From WSZJ01 sp964590435 (GTDB taxonomy: Bacteria > Planctomycetota > MHYJ01 > WSZJ01): DNA of 64,000 nucleotides. Of this stretch, positions 1-10,300 are shown piece after piece. A program made the translations under genes and the position numbers. The notes below the pieces were generated by a model, which made no database searches, was not told where the DNA came from, and saw nothing but the letters and a program-made list of their open reading frames with translations. The stretch covers positions 84,464 to 148,463 of the forward strand of contig CAZPWT010000046.1 of NCBI GenBank assembly GCA_964590435.1, written 5' to 3'. Position 1 is the stretch's first letter; each line of letters begins with the position of its first letter.

Positions 1-105
1 GAGGAAATCCGGCGGGGGCTCAGGGTGGTGGCCGAACTCATGCGAAGCCCATCCCCGGTCCGCCACGGAGCCCGCGGCGACGGCCGCCGGGCAGGGAAGC
101 CCTGA
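1..105 (+). CDS. C-terminal tail of an upstream gene cut by the window edge
   Basis: Frame 1 is open from the first base to a TGA at 103-105 and encodes 34 residues beginning EEIRRGLRVVAELMR. The helical start of this tail resembles the last helix of fold-type I PLP-dependent aminotransferases, but that is only an impression. The stop lies three bases before the ATG of the ClC gene, a spacing that suits translational coupling. The rest of the gene is outside the window, so no function is assigned. Confidence 0.4.
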   Translation, partial: EEIRRGLRVVAELMRSPSPVRHGARGDGRRAGKP

Positions 106-108
106 GTC

Positions 109-2145
109 ATGGCGTTTTCCCTCCTAGGCACCCGGGTCCGGCGAACCCTCGTCCTCAGCCTTCTCGTCGGCACGCTCGCGGGACTGGTCGCCAGGGGGCT
201 CGACGAAGCCCTGCGCTTCGCGACCAGTCACCTGATCGGCCGGGTCGTCGACCCGGGCGCCCTGGGAGCCTGGGGATTCCATTTCGACTACCGCCTGCTC
301 CTCTGGCCGGCGCTCGGGGGCCTGATCTCCGGCCTGTCCGTCGGGCTGTTCACGCGCCCTTCCAGCGCCCACGGGACCGGCACGTTCATCCTCGCCTTCC
401 ATGACGGGGCCGGTCACATCCCCCTCCGCGACTCGCTGCTCAAGGCGCTCGCGGTCGTACCCGTCATCGCGCTCGGTGGCGCCGTCGGCAAGGAGGCCGT
501 CATCGCCGTCTTCGGCGGCGCCCTCGGCTCCTTCATCGCCGACAGGTTCCACCTCCCGGCTCGCGAGCGCCGCCGCTACCTCATCGTCGGGTGCGCGGCC
601 GGCGTCGGAGCCATCTTCCAGTGCCCCCTCGGCGGCGCCCTTTTCGCCACCACCGTCCTCTACCGCGAGCCGGACATCGACGGCGACAGCCTCATGCCCT
701 CCCTCATCGCCTCCGTCGTCTCCTACTCGTGGTTCATGGCGTTCGGCGGCTACGGCCACCGCCTGCTCTCCAACACGGCACACCTGGCCTTCTCCAGCCC
801 CATCGAACTCCCCGCGTACGTCCTCCTCGGCCTTCTCTGCGCCTGCTCCGCCTTCCTCTTCCGCAAGCTCCTCGACTTCTCCTCCTGGGTCCCCCTGCGC
901 CTCCATTGCCCCCGGTGGCTCTCGCCGGTCGCCGCAGGCCTCCTCGTCGGCATCCTCGCCCTCTTCCTCCCACAGGTCATGGACTCCCGCTACGCCGCCC
1001 TCCAGAACGCCCTCGACGGCACCTTCCTCCGCGAACACCCCGGCACCTGGGCCGCCTGGGCCTTCTTCTTCGGCGCCGTCGCCCTGGCCCGAAGCGCCGC
1101 CGTCGCCGCCCAGGTCGGCACCGGCACCGCAGGCGGGCTCTTCGGCCCGGTCCTCTTCATCGGCGGCGCGGTCGGCGCCGCCACCGGCGCGTTCCTCGAG
1201 GCCTTCATGCCGGCGACGTTTCCCGAGGGGCTGCGGGAAGCGATGATCCCGGTGGCGATGGCGGGGGTGCTGGCGGCGTCGCTCCGCGTTCCCCTCGCCG
1301 CGACCGTGATGGTGATGGAGATGACCGGCAGCTACGGGCTGATCGTTCCCCTGATGCTGACGTGCATGACCGCCTACCTTGCAGGACGGAAGTGGGGCGT
1401 CTACGACGAGCAGGTGACGGCCCTCGAGCACTCGCCGGCGCACGTCGGCGAATGGCTGGTCAAGCGGCTGGAGGAGATGCGCGTCGGCGACTTCGTCGAA
1501 CCCGCCGGGGACAGCTTCGTGCAGGCCGGCGTGACGCTTCCCCGGCTCATCGCCTCCATCCCATCAGGTGCGGACGCGGACTTCGTCGTGATCGACGAGG
1601 GGACCGTGGTCGGGAGGATCACCGCCGAGGCGCTCGAAACGGCGGTCGGGATTGTCGGCGAGGAGAAGTCGCTCATCGCCTCCGACGTCATGGAGTTCGG
1701 GGGCCCGGTCCTCCATCCCGACGACGACGTCTACCACGCCATGGAGGAGTTCCGGAAGGCGCGCTCGGGCTTCCTCCCGGTCGTGGCGCGCGGAACCGGG
1801 GTCCCCCTCGGGAAGCTGACGCGGGCCGCGGTCCAGAAGGCGTTGCGCGAGCACATCGACGTGCGCCGGGAGCACATGACCCGCGAGCATGCCCGCGTGG
1901 TCGACATCGTCCAGCAGTCGGAAGTCGACGTGCTGCTGGCCGGCCTTCCCCCGGGACCGCGGCGCAGGGTCGAGTGGCTCCCCGTCCCGGCGGAAGTCAT
2001 CGGAAAGTCGCTGCGTGAGAGCGATTTCCGGAAGCGCTTCGGACAGGTGATCGCCATCGCCCGCGCCAACGGCGAGATCCTGTCACCTCCGGACCCCCAG
2101 AGGCTGCTGGAGCGCGAGGACAAGCTGATGGTCGTCGGAAACTGA
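109..2145 (+). CDS. ClC-family chloride channel/antiporter with CBS and RCK-C (TrkA-C) regulatory tail
   Basis: This is a 678-residue integral membrane protein of the ClC family, which moves chloride or exchanges chloride for protons. About 430 residues form the multi-helix membrane domain. The tail has CBS-like sequence around residues 450-590 and a TrkA-C-like end (VIGKSLRESDFRKRFG). The GxFxP filter element is clear (GGLFGPVLF), and the gating-glutamate segment reads GKEAV where the family usually has G(K/R)EGP. The segment at the usual GSGIP position reads GTGTF, so selectivity may differ. The ATG at 109 follows a purine-rich GCAGGGAAG. CBS plus RCK-C suggests control by nucleotide or ligand binding. 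The call to the family is firm; ion and mechanism are inferred. Confidence 0.9.
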   Translation: MAFSLLGTRVRRTLVLSLLVGTLAGLVARGLDEALRFATSHLIGRVVDPGALGAWGFHFDYRLLLWPALGGLISGLSVGLFTRPSSAHGTGTFILAFHDGAGHIPLRDSLLKALAVVPVIALGGAVGKEAVIAVFGGALGSFIADRFHLPARERRRYLIVGCAAGVGAIFQCPLGGALFATTVLYREPDIDGDSLMPSLIASVVSYSWFMAFGGYGHRLLSNTAHLAFSSPIELPAYVLLGLLCACSAFLFRKLLDFSSWVPLRLHCPRWLSPVAAGLLVGILALFLPQVMDSRYAALQNALDGTFLREHPGTWAAWAFFFGAVALARSAAVAAQVGTGTAGGLFGPVLFIGGAVGAATGAFLEAFMPATFPEGLREAMIPVAMAGVLAASLRVPLAATVMVMEMTGSYGLIVPLMLTCMTAYLAGRKWGVYDEQVTALEHSPAHVGEWLVKRLEEMRVGDFVEPAGDSFVQAGVTLPRLIASIPSGADADFVVIDEGTVVGRITAEALETAVGIVGEEKSLIASDVMEFGGPVLHPDDDVYHAMEEFRKARSGFLPVVARGTGVPLGKLTRAAVQKALREHIDVRREHMTREHARVVDIVQQSEVDVLLAGLPPGPRRRVEWLPVPAEVIGKSLRESDFRKRFGQVIAIARANGEILSPPDPQRLLEREDKLMVVGN

Positions 2146-2298
2146 CCGAGGAAACGGGTTCGTGGACGGCATGGCCGCGGCGGCGAAGCGGATACGGGCC
2201 CTCCGCCGCATCCGTGACGCGGGGACTGCCCGGGATCCGGCCTGCCGGGGCCGCCACGACGTCGACCACGCCTCCATGGACGGAAAGAGGGCAAACGG

Positions 2299-5133
2299 AT
2301 GAATCCTGAGAAACCGGAATACAGGACCCCGACCACGACCTGCAGGCTCCAGTTCCATCGCGGCTTCAGGCTCGCGGATGCGACGGGCATCGTCGATGTC
2401 CTCGCTTCAATGGGGATCTCGCACGTCTATGCGTCCCCGCTGCTTCGGGCCCGACCGGGGAGCACGCACGGCTACGACGTGGTGGACCCCTCGGTCCTCA
2501 ACCCCGAGCTGGGGACCGAGGAGGACTTGGAGCGATTCGTGATGAAACTCCGGGAGCGGGGCATGGGCCTCATCCTGGACGTCGTGCCGAATCACATGTG
2601 CATTGCGGACCCGCTGGATGCCTGGTGGTTCGACGTGCTCGAGAACGGGCCCGGGTCGCCGTACGCGAAGTTCTTCGACATCGACTGGGTTCCGCCCAAG
2701 GAGGAGCTGGAGAACCGGGTGCTGCTGCCCGTGCTCGGGGACCAGTACGGCGCGGTGCTGGAGCGGGGGGAAATCACCATTCGCTGCGAGTCCGGCGCCT
2801 TTGAGGCCAGGTACTACGACCAGAGATTCCCCGTGGCGCCCAAGTCGTGGCCTGCCATCCTCGAACCCGTCCTCGCCAGGCTCCGGGAGTCGCACGCCGA
2901 GTCGCACGAGACCGTCGTCGAACTCGAGAGCGTCCTGCACGCCCTGTCGCATCTTCCTCCTCGCACCGAAACCGACCCGTTGAAGGTTCGCGAGCGGCAG
3001 CGCGAGAAACTGGTGATCCGGAAACGGCTTGCGGCCCTCATGGAGAGCCGGCCCCCGGTCGCGGACGCCATCCGCGCGGACCTGGCCATTCTCAACGGCA
3101 AGCCAGGCGCCTCGAGCAGTTTCGACCGCCTGGATTCCCTCCTCGCCAACCAGGGATACCGCCTGAGCAACTGGCGGGTCGCTGCCGACGAGATCAACTA
3201 CAGGCGGTTCTTCGACGTCAACGAGCTCGCCGCCATCCGCGTGGAACTCCCCGAGGTGTTCCGCGCGGTTCACTCCCGCCTGCTCGACTGGGTCGCCCGC
3301 GGATGGATCGACGGGCTGCGGATCGACCACGTCGACGGCCTCCTCGATCCCGCGGGTTACCTGGCCCAGCTCCGGGCCGCATGCACGGACGCCGGGGTCT
3401 CGCCCATGTGGATCGTCGTCGAGAAGATCTTCGGCCCCGGGGAATCGATCCCCCTGGACTGGCCCGTCCAGGGAACCACGGGTTACGACTTCCTCAACGA
3501 CCTCAACGGCCTCTTCGTGCACGCCGAGGGGTACCAGGAGCTTTGCGACGGCTACGCGAAACTCGTCGGTCCCCTCCCGCCGGTCCGCGAACAGGTCGCG
3601 ACGTGCCGCAAGCTCATCATGCTGGTGTCCCTCGCCGCCGAACTGCACGTCCTCGCCCGGAGGCTCGACCGCATCTCCGAGCAGCGCCGCGAATCCAGGG
3701 ACTTCACCCGTGAAAGCCTGCGGTTCGGGCTCCGCGAGTCCGTCGCGCGGCTGCCGGTCTACCGCACCTACGCGAGAGGACTCGACGCCGTGGGGGCGGC
3801 CGACCGGAAGCGCGTCGAGGAGGCGGTGGAGGAGGCGAAGCGGTCGAATCCCGCGACGAGTCCCTCGCTGTGGGATTTCATCCGCGGCGTCTGGACCGGG
3901 TCGCTTCCCCCCGGCCTGACGGAGGAGCATCGCGCGAGGAGGGCGGACTTCGTGCTCAAGCTCCAGCAGTTCACGGGGCCCGTGGCGGCCAAGGGAGTGG
4001 AGGACACGCACTATTACCGCTACGCGCCGCTGGCGTCGTTGAACGAGGTCGGGGCGGACCCGGAGGCGCCGGTCGTGTCGCCGGAGGAGTTTCACGCCCG
4101 GAACGCGCGCCGGGCGGCGGAGGCGCCGGCGACGATGACGGCGACCTCGACGCACGACACGAAACGGAGCGAGGACGCGCGGGCCGCGCTGAACGTGCTC
4201 TCGGAAATGCCCGGGGAGTGGTTCGAAGCGGTCCGGCGATGGCGCGCGATGAACGCCCCTTTCCGCACGAGCGTGGATCGTGTCCGGACCCCGGGACCGG
4301 CGGAGGAGCTGGCGTTCTACCAGGCCCTCGTCGCGACGCGAGAGCCCGCCCGCGGCGGCGCTTCGGAGGACTACGTCGCGCGCATCGAGGGTTACCTGCT
4401 CAAGTCGGTCAGGGAAGCGAAGCTGCGGACGAGCTGGATCAGTCCCAGGGAGTCCTACGAAACGGCGGTGGCCAGGTTCGTGAGGGAGGCGTTGCGGCCG
4501 ACGCACGGGTTCCTCGCGGACTTCGACGCCTTCATGGTCCCGGTGCACCGCGCGGGACTCCTCAACTCGATTGCGCAGGTCGTCCTGAAGGTCGCATCGC
4601 CGGGGGTGCCCGACTTCTACCAGGGCACGGAAGTGTGGTTCCGGAGGCTTGTCGACCCGGACAACCGGCAACCGGCGAACTGGGCCCGGACGCGCGAGCT
4701 GCTGTCCTCGCTCGACGGCGCGGACGTTTCGCTGCCGCGTCTCCTGGAATCCGCCGACGACGGGAGGCTCAAGCTGTTCGTCACGCGCGCGGCGCTGAGG
4801 TTGAGGAAGGAGCGCTGCCGGTTGTTTGCCGCGGGGGACTATGCCGCCGTCGGCGCGCCCGGCCCCCTGGGGGCCCACGTCGTCGCGCTCGCGCGGAGCC
4901 TGGGAAGCGAGGCCGTGCTGGCGGTTGCCGGGCGGCACCTGGTGAGGATGGGCAAGGGGCTGCCGCCCCCTGCCGGCGAGTGGGGAGACCTGTCGCTGGA
5001 ACTTCCCGCGGGCCTGCACGGCCGCCGGTTCCGGTGCGCGCTCAGCGGGCGCTCCCTGGCCGCCGCGGGCGGCCGGCTCCTCCTCCGGGACGCGCTGGAC
5101 CCGCTTCCCGTCGCGCTGCTCGAGGCCCTGTAA
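2299..5133 (+). CDS. treY: Maltooligosyl trehalose synthase
   Basis: TreY is a 944-residue GH13 enzyme that isomerises the reducing-end alpha-1,4 bond of a glucan to alpha,alpha-1,1, making maltooligosyl trehalose in the cytosol. Visible signatures are the N-terminal YASPLLRARPGSTHGYDVVD, the strand DVVPNHM, the nucleophile segment GLRIDHVDG (Asp near residue 343), the acid/base segment IVVEKIF, and STHDTKRSEDARAAL. The length fits the family, including its large helical insertions. The start is an ATG with AAAGAGGGC about 6 bases upstream. It is the first gene of the trehalose/glucan operon. TreZ, its usual partner, lies four enzymes downstream rather than adjacent. Confidence 0.96.
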   Translation: MNPEKPEYRTPTTTCRLQFHRGFRLADATGIVDVLASMGISHVYASPLLRARPGSTHGYDVVDPSVLNPELGTEEDLERFVMKLRERGMGLILDVVPNHMCIADPLDAWWFDVLENGPGSPYAKFFDIDWVPPKEELENRVLLPVLGDQYGAVLERGEITIRCESGAFEARYYDQRFPVAPKSWPAILEPVLARLRESHAESHETVVELESVLHALSHLPPRTETDPLKVRERQREKLVIRKRLAALMESRPPVADAIRADLAILNGKPGASSSFDRLDSLLANQGYRLSNWRVAADEINYRRFFDVNELAAIRVELPEVFRAVHSRLLDWVARGWIDGLRIDHVDGLLDPAGYLAQLRAACTDAGVSPMWIVVEKIFGPGESIPLDWPVQGTTGYDFLNDLNGLFVHAEGYQELCDGYAKLVGPLPPVREQVATCRKLIMLVSLAAELHVLARRLDRISEQRRESRDFTRESLRFGLRESVARLPVYRTYARGLDAVGAADRKRVEEAVEEAKRSNPATSPSLWDFIRGVWTGSLPPGLTEEHRARRADFVLKLQQFTGPVAAKGVEDTHYYRYAPLASLNEVGADPEAPVVSPEEFHARNARRAAEAPATMTATSTHDTKRSEDARAALNVLSEMPGEWFEAVRRWRAMNAPFRTSVDRVRTPGPAEELAFYQALVATREPARGGASEDYVARIEGYLLKSVREAKLRTSWISPRESYETAVARFVREALRPTHGFLADFDAFMVPVHRAGLLNSIAQVVLKVASPGVPDFYQGTEVWFRRLVDPDNRQPANWARTRELLSSLDGADVSLPRLLESADDGRLKLFVTRAALRLRKERCRLFAAGDYAAVGAPGPLGAHVVALARSLGSEAVLAVAGRHLVRMGKGLPPPAGEWGDLSLELPAGLHGRRFRCALSGRSLAAAGGRLLLRDALDPLPVALLEAL

Positions 5134-5198
5134 GAGGGCGCCTCCCGCCGGGCCCGGGGACGGCGCGAGGCGGCCCGCGAGGGGCGGCTGCCAAGATC

Positions 5199-5220
5199 TT
5201 TTGTGTTGCAAATATTTGGG
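5199..5220 (+). promoter_or_regulatory. AT-rich dyad operator candidate ahead of glgE
   Basis: The treY-glgE gap holds a sharply AT-rich patch in otherwise GC-rich DNA. It contains TTTG-TGTTG-CAAA followed by TATTTGGG. The same arrangement (TTTG-like half, 4-5 bases, CAAA, then TAT and GG) recurs in four other intergenic regions of the first 30 kb. It may be an operator, or an internal promoter for glgE and the genes behind it. Confidence 0.5.
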
Positions 5221-5306
5221 TGCCAATCTATTCTGCGGCCGGGAAATCGATGGCAGAGGCTTGGCTCGCCGCTCTTCCCCGCGGCGGCCCAATGAGGGAT
5301 CCCGCG

Positions 5307-7307
5307 ATGCCGAGAGATGCGACGTCCACGCGTGCCGCGCGCCCCCCCGCCCACGTCGTCATCGAGGACGTGCGTCCTTCGGTGGACGGGGGCAGGCACG
5401 CCGCGAAGCAGTCCGCCGGGCGCCCCTGCGAGATCACGGCGACCATCCTCAGGGACGGCCATGACCGCATCCGCGCCGTCGTGCGGTGGCGCAAGCCCCG
5501 GTGCGCCGCGGCCGTCGAGGTGCCGATGGAGCTCGCCAACCCCGGCCTCGACCTGTGGAAGGCCTCGATCCCGCTCGAGCAGACGGGCCGGTACTCGTTC
5601 ACGGTCGAGGCGTGGACCGACCGCTACGGCACCTGGCTGGACGACCTGCGCAAGCGGGTGAAGGCGGGCCTCCGGGTGACGAGCGAGGCCTTCGAGGGGG
5701 CGGCGCTGGTGGAGGCGACCGCCGCGAAATCCGCGGCCCGGGAGCGTCCCGCCCTGCGCGGGTTCGCCGCGCGCCTCCGCGACGGGTCAGGGTCCCCGGA
5801 GTCCGTGCTGCAGGTCGCGGCCGACCCCGTCCTGCTCGAGCTCATGGAACGCCTCCAGCCGCGGGCGGATGCGGTCCGCTTCGAACCGGAACTCACCCTC
5901 GTGGCCGACTCGCCGGTCGCGGAATTCGGGGCCTGGTACGAGATGTTCCCGCGGTCGCAGGGGGCGCAGCCCGGCGTGGCATCCACCCTGCTCCAGGCCG
6001 AAGCGCGCTTCGAGGACATCCGCCGGATGGGGTTCGACGTCGTGTACCTGCCGCCGATCCATCCGATCGGGAGGACGGCCCGGAAAGGCCGGAACAACGC
6101 GCTCACCGCCGCGCCCGGCGATCCCGGCAGCCCCTGGGCGATCGGGAACGAAAACGGGGGGCACGACGCCGTCGAGCCCGCGCTCGGGACGATCCGCGAC
6201 TTCGACCACTTCGTCATGGCCGCCCGCAGGAACGGGCTCGAGATCGCCCTCGACTTTGCCCTCCAGTGCTCCCCGGATCACCCCTGGGTCCACCAGCATC
6301 CCGACTGGTTCTACCGCCGCCCTGACGGCACGATTCGCTACGCCGAGAATCCCCCCAAGAAGTACGAGGACATTTTCCCGATCAACTTCGACACGCCCGA
6401 CCGGGAAGGGCTGTGGGCGGAGATCCGCCGCATCCTGGAGTTCTGGATCGAGCACGGGGTCCGCATGTTCCGGGTGGACAATCCGCACACCAAGCCGCTG
6501 GCGTTCTGGAAATGGCTGATCGGCAGCGTGCAGGACGTCCATCCGGATGTCGTGTTCCTCGCGGAAGCCTTCACCCGCCCGCCGATGATGCGGGCGCTCG
6601 CCAAGGTCGGCTTCAGCCAGTCCTACACGTACTTCACGTGGAGGAACACGAAGGAGGAGCTGTCGGAGTACGCCCTCGAGCTGTCCTCGGCGGAGATGAG
6701 GGACCTGTTCCGCCCGAACTTCTTCACGAGCACTCCCGACATTCTCCCTGAGATCCTCGTGACCGGCGGGCGCCCGGCGTTCCGGATGCGCCTGGTGCTG
6801 GCGGCGACCCTGTCACCGTCCTACGGGATCTACAGCGGCTACGAACTCTGCGAGAACGCGGCCATCTCGCACCACGCGGTCCCCGGCGAATACGAGTACG
6901 CGGACTCCGAGAAGTACGAGGTCCGGGTGAGGGACTGGAATGCGCCGGGCAACATCAAGGACGACATTGCCCGGATCAACGCGATCCGCCGGGAGAATCC
7001 CGCCTTCCGGTCGCTGGCCGACACGGCCGTTCTCGAATCCACGAGCGACGAGATCTTCGCCTTCGTCCGCGCCACGCCCGACCGCTCCAACGTGCTTGTC
7101 GTGGTCGTGAACCTGGACCCGGGTCGCCCGCGCGAGGCGGATGTCCTGGTCCCCCCGGGACTGGTCGGCGCCGCTCCCGGCGAATCCTGGGTCGCCCACG
7201 ATCTCCTGACCGGGGCCCGGTACGACTGGTCGGAGCGCAACTACGTGCGACTGGACCCGGCGGTCCAGCCCGCCCACATCCTCAAAGTTGAACGCAGGTC
7301 ACCATGA
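5307..7307 (+). CDS. glgE: Alpha-1,4-glucan:maltose-1-phosphate maltosyltransferase
   Basis: GlgE (GH13_3) extends alpha-1,4-glucans by transferring maltose from maltose 1-phosphate. The chosen start gives 666 residues. An N-terminal beta domain (VVIEDVRPSVDGG) precedes the barrel. The nucleophile lies in RMFRVDNPHTKP (Asp near 391) and the acid/base in FLAEAFTRP (Glu near 420), with phosphate-site sequence KYEDIFPINF. I chose ATG 5307 because GAGGG lies 8 bases upstream. ATGs at 5250 and 5292 are in frame but have weaker sites. The stop overlaps the ATG of treS (ATGA), so the two are translationally coupled. Its substrate is made by the maltokinase half of the next protein. Confidence 0.95.
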   Translation: MPRDATSTRAARPPAHVVIEDVRPSVDGGRHAAKQSAGRPCEITATILRDGHDRIRAVVRWRKPRCAAAVEVPMELANPGLDLWKASIPLEQTGRYSFTVEAWTDRYGTWLDDLRKRVKAGLRVTSEAFEGAALVEATAAKSAARERPALRGFAARLRDGSGSPESVLQVAADPVLLELMERLQPRADAVRFEPELTLVADSPVAEFGAWYEMFPRSQGAQPGVASTLLQAEARFEDIRRMGFDVVYLPPIHPIGRTARKGRNNALTAAPGDPGSPWAIGNENGGHDAVEPALGTIRDFDHFVMAARRNGLEIALDFALQCSPDHPWVHQHPDWFYRRPDGTIRYAENPPKKYEDIFPINFDTPDREGLWAEIRRILEFWIEHGVRMFRVDNPHTKPLAFWKWLIGSVQDVHPDVVFLAEAFTRPPMMRALAKVGFSQSYTYFTWRNTKEELSEYALELSSAEMRDLFRPNFFTSTPDILPEILVTGGRPAFRMRLVLAATLSPSYGIYSGYELCENAAISHHAVPGEYEYADSEKYEVRVRDWNAPGNIKDDIARINAIRRENPAFRSLADTAVLESTSDEIFAFVRATPDRSNVLVVVVNLDPGRPREADVLVPPGLVGAAPGESWVAHDLLTGARYDWSERNYVRLDPAVQPAHILKVERRSP

Positions 7308-10300
7308 AGACTCCGCCGTACCAGGGCCCGCAGGATCCCCTCTGGTACAAGGACGCCATCGTGTACGAGCTGCACGTCCGCGCCTTCCACGACTCGAATG
7401 GCGACGGCGTGGGGGATTTTGCCGGGCTCGTCGAGAAGCTCGACTACCTCCAGGACCTCGGCGTCAACACCCTCTGGCTTCTCCCTTTCTACCCCTCGCC
7501 CCTCAAGGACGACGGCTACGACATCGCGGACCACTTCGGGATCAACCCGACCTACGGGACCATGACGGACTTCAAGGTCTTCCTCCGGGAAGCCCATCGG
7601 CGGGGCCTGCGAGTCATCACCGAGCTCGTTCTCAACCACACCTCCGACCAGCACCCCTGGTTCAAGCGCGCGCGCCGGGCCCCGAAGGGCTCCCGCCACC
7701 GTGACTTCTACGTCTGGGCCGACAAGCCGGACCGGTACGTCGGGGCGCGGATCATCTTCAAGGACTTCGAGAAGTCCAACTGGGAGTGGGACGCGGTCGC
7801 CGGCGCGCACTACTGGCACCGTTTCTACTCCCACCAGCCGGACCTGAACTTCGACAGCCCTGACGTCCAGCGGGCGCTCCTGCAGGTGGTGGATTTCTGG
7901 TTCGGGCTGGGCGTGGACGGGATGCGGCTCGACGCCGTCCCGTACCTCTACGAACGCGAAGGCACGAGCTGCGAGAACCTCCCCGAGACCCACGCGTTCC
8001 TCAGGACGCTCAGGACGCACGTCGACCGCCGGTGGAAGAACCGGATGCTCCTCGCGGAGGCGAACCAGTGGCCGGAGGAGTCCGCGGCCTACTTCGGGAA
8101 CGGCGACATGTGCCAGATGGCCTTCCACTTCCCGATCATGCCCCGGATGTTCATGTCCGTTTACATGGAGGACCGGTTCCCGATCGTCGACATCCTGCAG
8201 CAGACGCCCGCCATCCCGGAAAACTGCCAGTGGGCGCTGTTCCTCCGGAACCACGACGAGCTGACGCTCGAGATGGTGACCGACGAGGAACGCGACTACA
8301 TGTACCGCGTCTACGCGAACGATCCCCAGGCGCGCATCAACCTCGGGATCCGCCGCCGCCTCGTCCCGCTGCTCCAGAACAACCGGCGCAAGATCGAACT
8401 CCTCAACGGCCTGCTCTTCTCCCTGCCCGGGACGCCCGTCATCTACTACGGCGACGAAATCGGAATGGGCGACAACATCTACCTGGGCGACCGGAACAGC
8501 GTTCGCACCCCGATGCACTGGAGCTCCGACCGCAACGCCGGGTTCTCCCGCGCCAACCCGCAGCGCCTGTTCCTCCCCGTGGTCACCGACCCCGAGTACC
8601 ACTTCGAGGCCGTCAACGTCGAGGCCCAGCGGAACAACCCGCACTCCCTGTTCTGGTGGATGAAGCGGCTGATGGCGTTGAGCCGGAAGTACCGGGCATT
8701 CGGCCGCGGGTCGATGGAGATGCTGACGCCGGACAATCCCAAGGTCCTCTCGTTTGTCCGCCGGACGTCGGAAGAGACCATCCTCGTGGTCGCGAACCTC
8801 TCGAGGTTCGTCCAGCACACGATGCTGGATCTCTCCGGTTTCAGGGGAAGGACTCCCGTCGAGATGTTCGGAAGGACCGAGTTCCCCAAGGTGACGGACC
8901 AGCCGTACCCGTTCATCCTCGGGCCGCACGCGTTCTACTGGTTCCTCCTGGAGCCGACGCGCGTCGCCGACACGACCATCAGGCGGGCCCCGAAACAGCC
9001 GCAGGCGATCCAGATCCAGGGCGAGGACTGGCGCGCCGCGGCGATGGAGCAGCACCGAAAGGCCCTCGAATCGGCCATCGCCGCGTGGCTTCCGTCGCGC
9101 CGGTGGTTCTCGGGCAAGGCCCGTTTGCTCAAGTCCGTCTCCATCGTGCAGGACGTCGTCATGGAGCTTCCGGGTTCCGACGCCATGCTGGCGATGGTCC
9201 AGTGCGACTTCGTCGAGGGCCCCTCGCAGAAGTACTCGCTGTTCATCGCGTGGGCGAAAGGCGAGCAGGCCGCCAAACTGTCTGCGGAAGCTCCGCAGGC
9301 CGTCATCGTCCGCGCGATGCTCGGCGAGGTGGAAGGCGTGCTCTACGACCCGGTTCACGACCCCGCGTTCTGTTCCGGGCTGCTCGACGCGATTGACCAG
9401 CGGCGCCGGTTCAGCACGAACGGCCTGCGGCTCTCGGCCATCCGCGTCCTCCCGCTCCGCGGCCTCTCCGGTGGCGGCAGTGAACCCCCCGCGCCCAGCG
9501 TCGCCCGGGGCGAGCAGAGCAACACCTGCATCGTCTACGGCGACCGGTTCGTGCTGAAACTGCTGCGACGCGTGGAAGCGGGAGTCAATCCCGACCTGGA
9601 GATCCCGCGCTTCCTGGCAAAGAAGACGGAGTTCTCGAATGTCCCGCCGATCGTCGGCTTGCTCGATTTCCGGGGAACGGAAGGGGAGCCGGCGACCGTC
9701 GGAATCATGACGCGCTACGTCCCGAACCAGGGGGACGGGTGGACCTACACGATGGACGCCCTCAGCCGGTACTACGAGGCCATCCTCAGCCGGCCGGCGC
9801 TTCCCACGGCCTCGATTCCTCGCGCCCAGCCGCTGCAGCTCGCCAACCAGCCCCCTCCCGGGCCTGAGGTGCTCCAGCTCTTCGGCCCGTTCCTGGAGAT
9901 TGCGCGCCTGCTCGGGCAGAGGACCGCCGAGCTCCACCTGGCCCTTTCCTCCGACGCGGAATCGCCGGATTTCGCCCCGGAGCCGTTCACCCCGTTCTAC
10001 CTGAGGGGCCTCCAGCAGTCGATGCGCAACGGCGTCGCGCACGTGTTTCCCACGCTCCGGCAGCGGCTCAAGGACCTGCCGGAAGCCGATCGCGCGATCG
10101 CGGAGAAGGTCCTGAATGCGAGGGAGAGCGTCCTGGACAGGCTGGCCTCCTTTGCGCGCCGCCCGATCGATGCCTCGCGCATCCGGATCCACGGCGACTA
10201 TCACCTGGGCCAGGTCCTTTTCACGGGCAAGGATTTCGTGATATTCGACTTCGAAGGGGAGCCCGCGCGTTCCCTGGGCGAACGCCGTCTCAAGCGGTCG

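Noticed and set aside
124..1443. 439-codon minus-strand ORF opposite the ClC gene
   Set aside because: The Glu/Gly/Arg-rich translation has no structure, and it is antisense to a clear membrane protein.
2407..5292. 961-codon minus-strand ORF opposite treY
   Set aside because: It is a GC-rich antisense shadow. The translated string is Arg/Pro/Gly-rich with no domain, while the plus strand encodes an intact TreY.
3870..5306. Long N-terminal extension of the glgE frame into treY
   Set aside because: The extra residues lie in a wrong frame of treY and are low-complexity. A ribosome site before ATG 5307 fits the family length.
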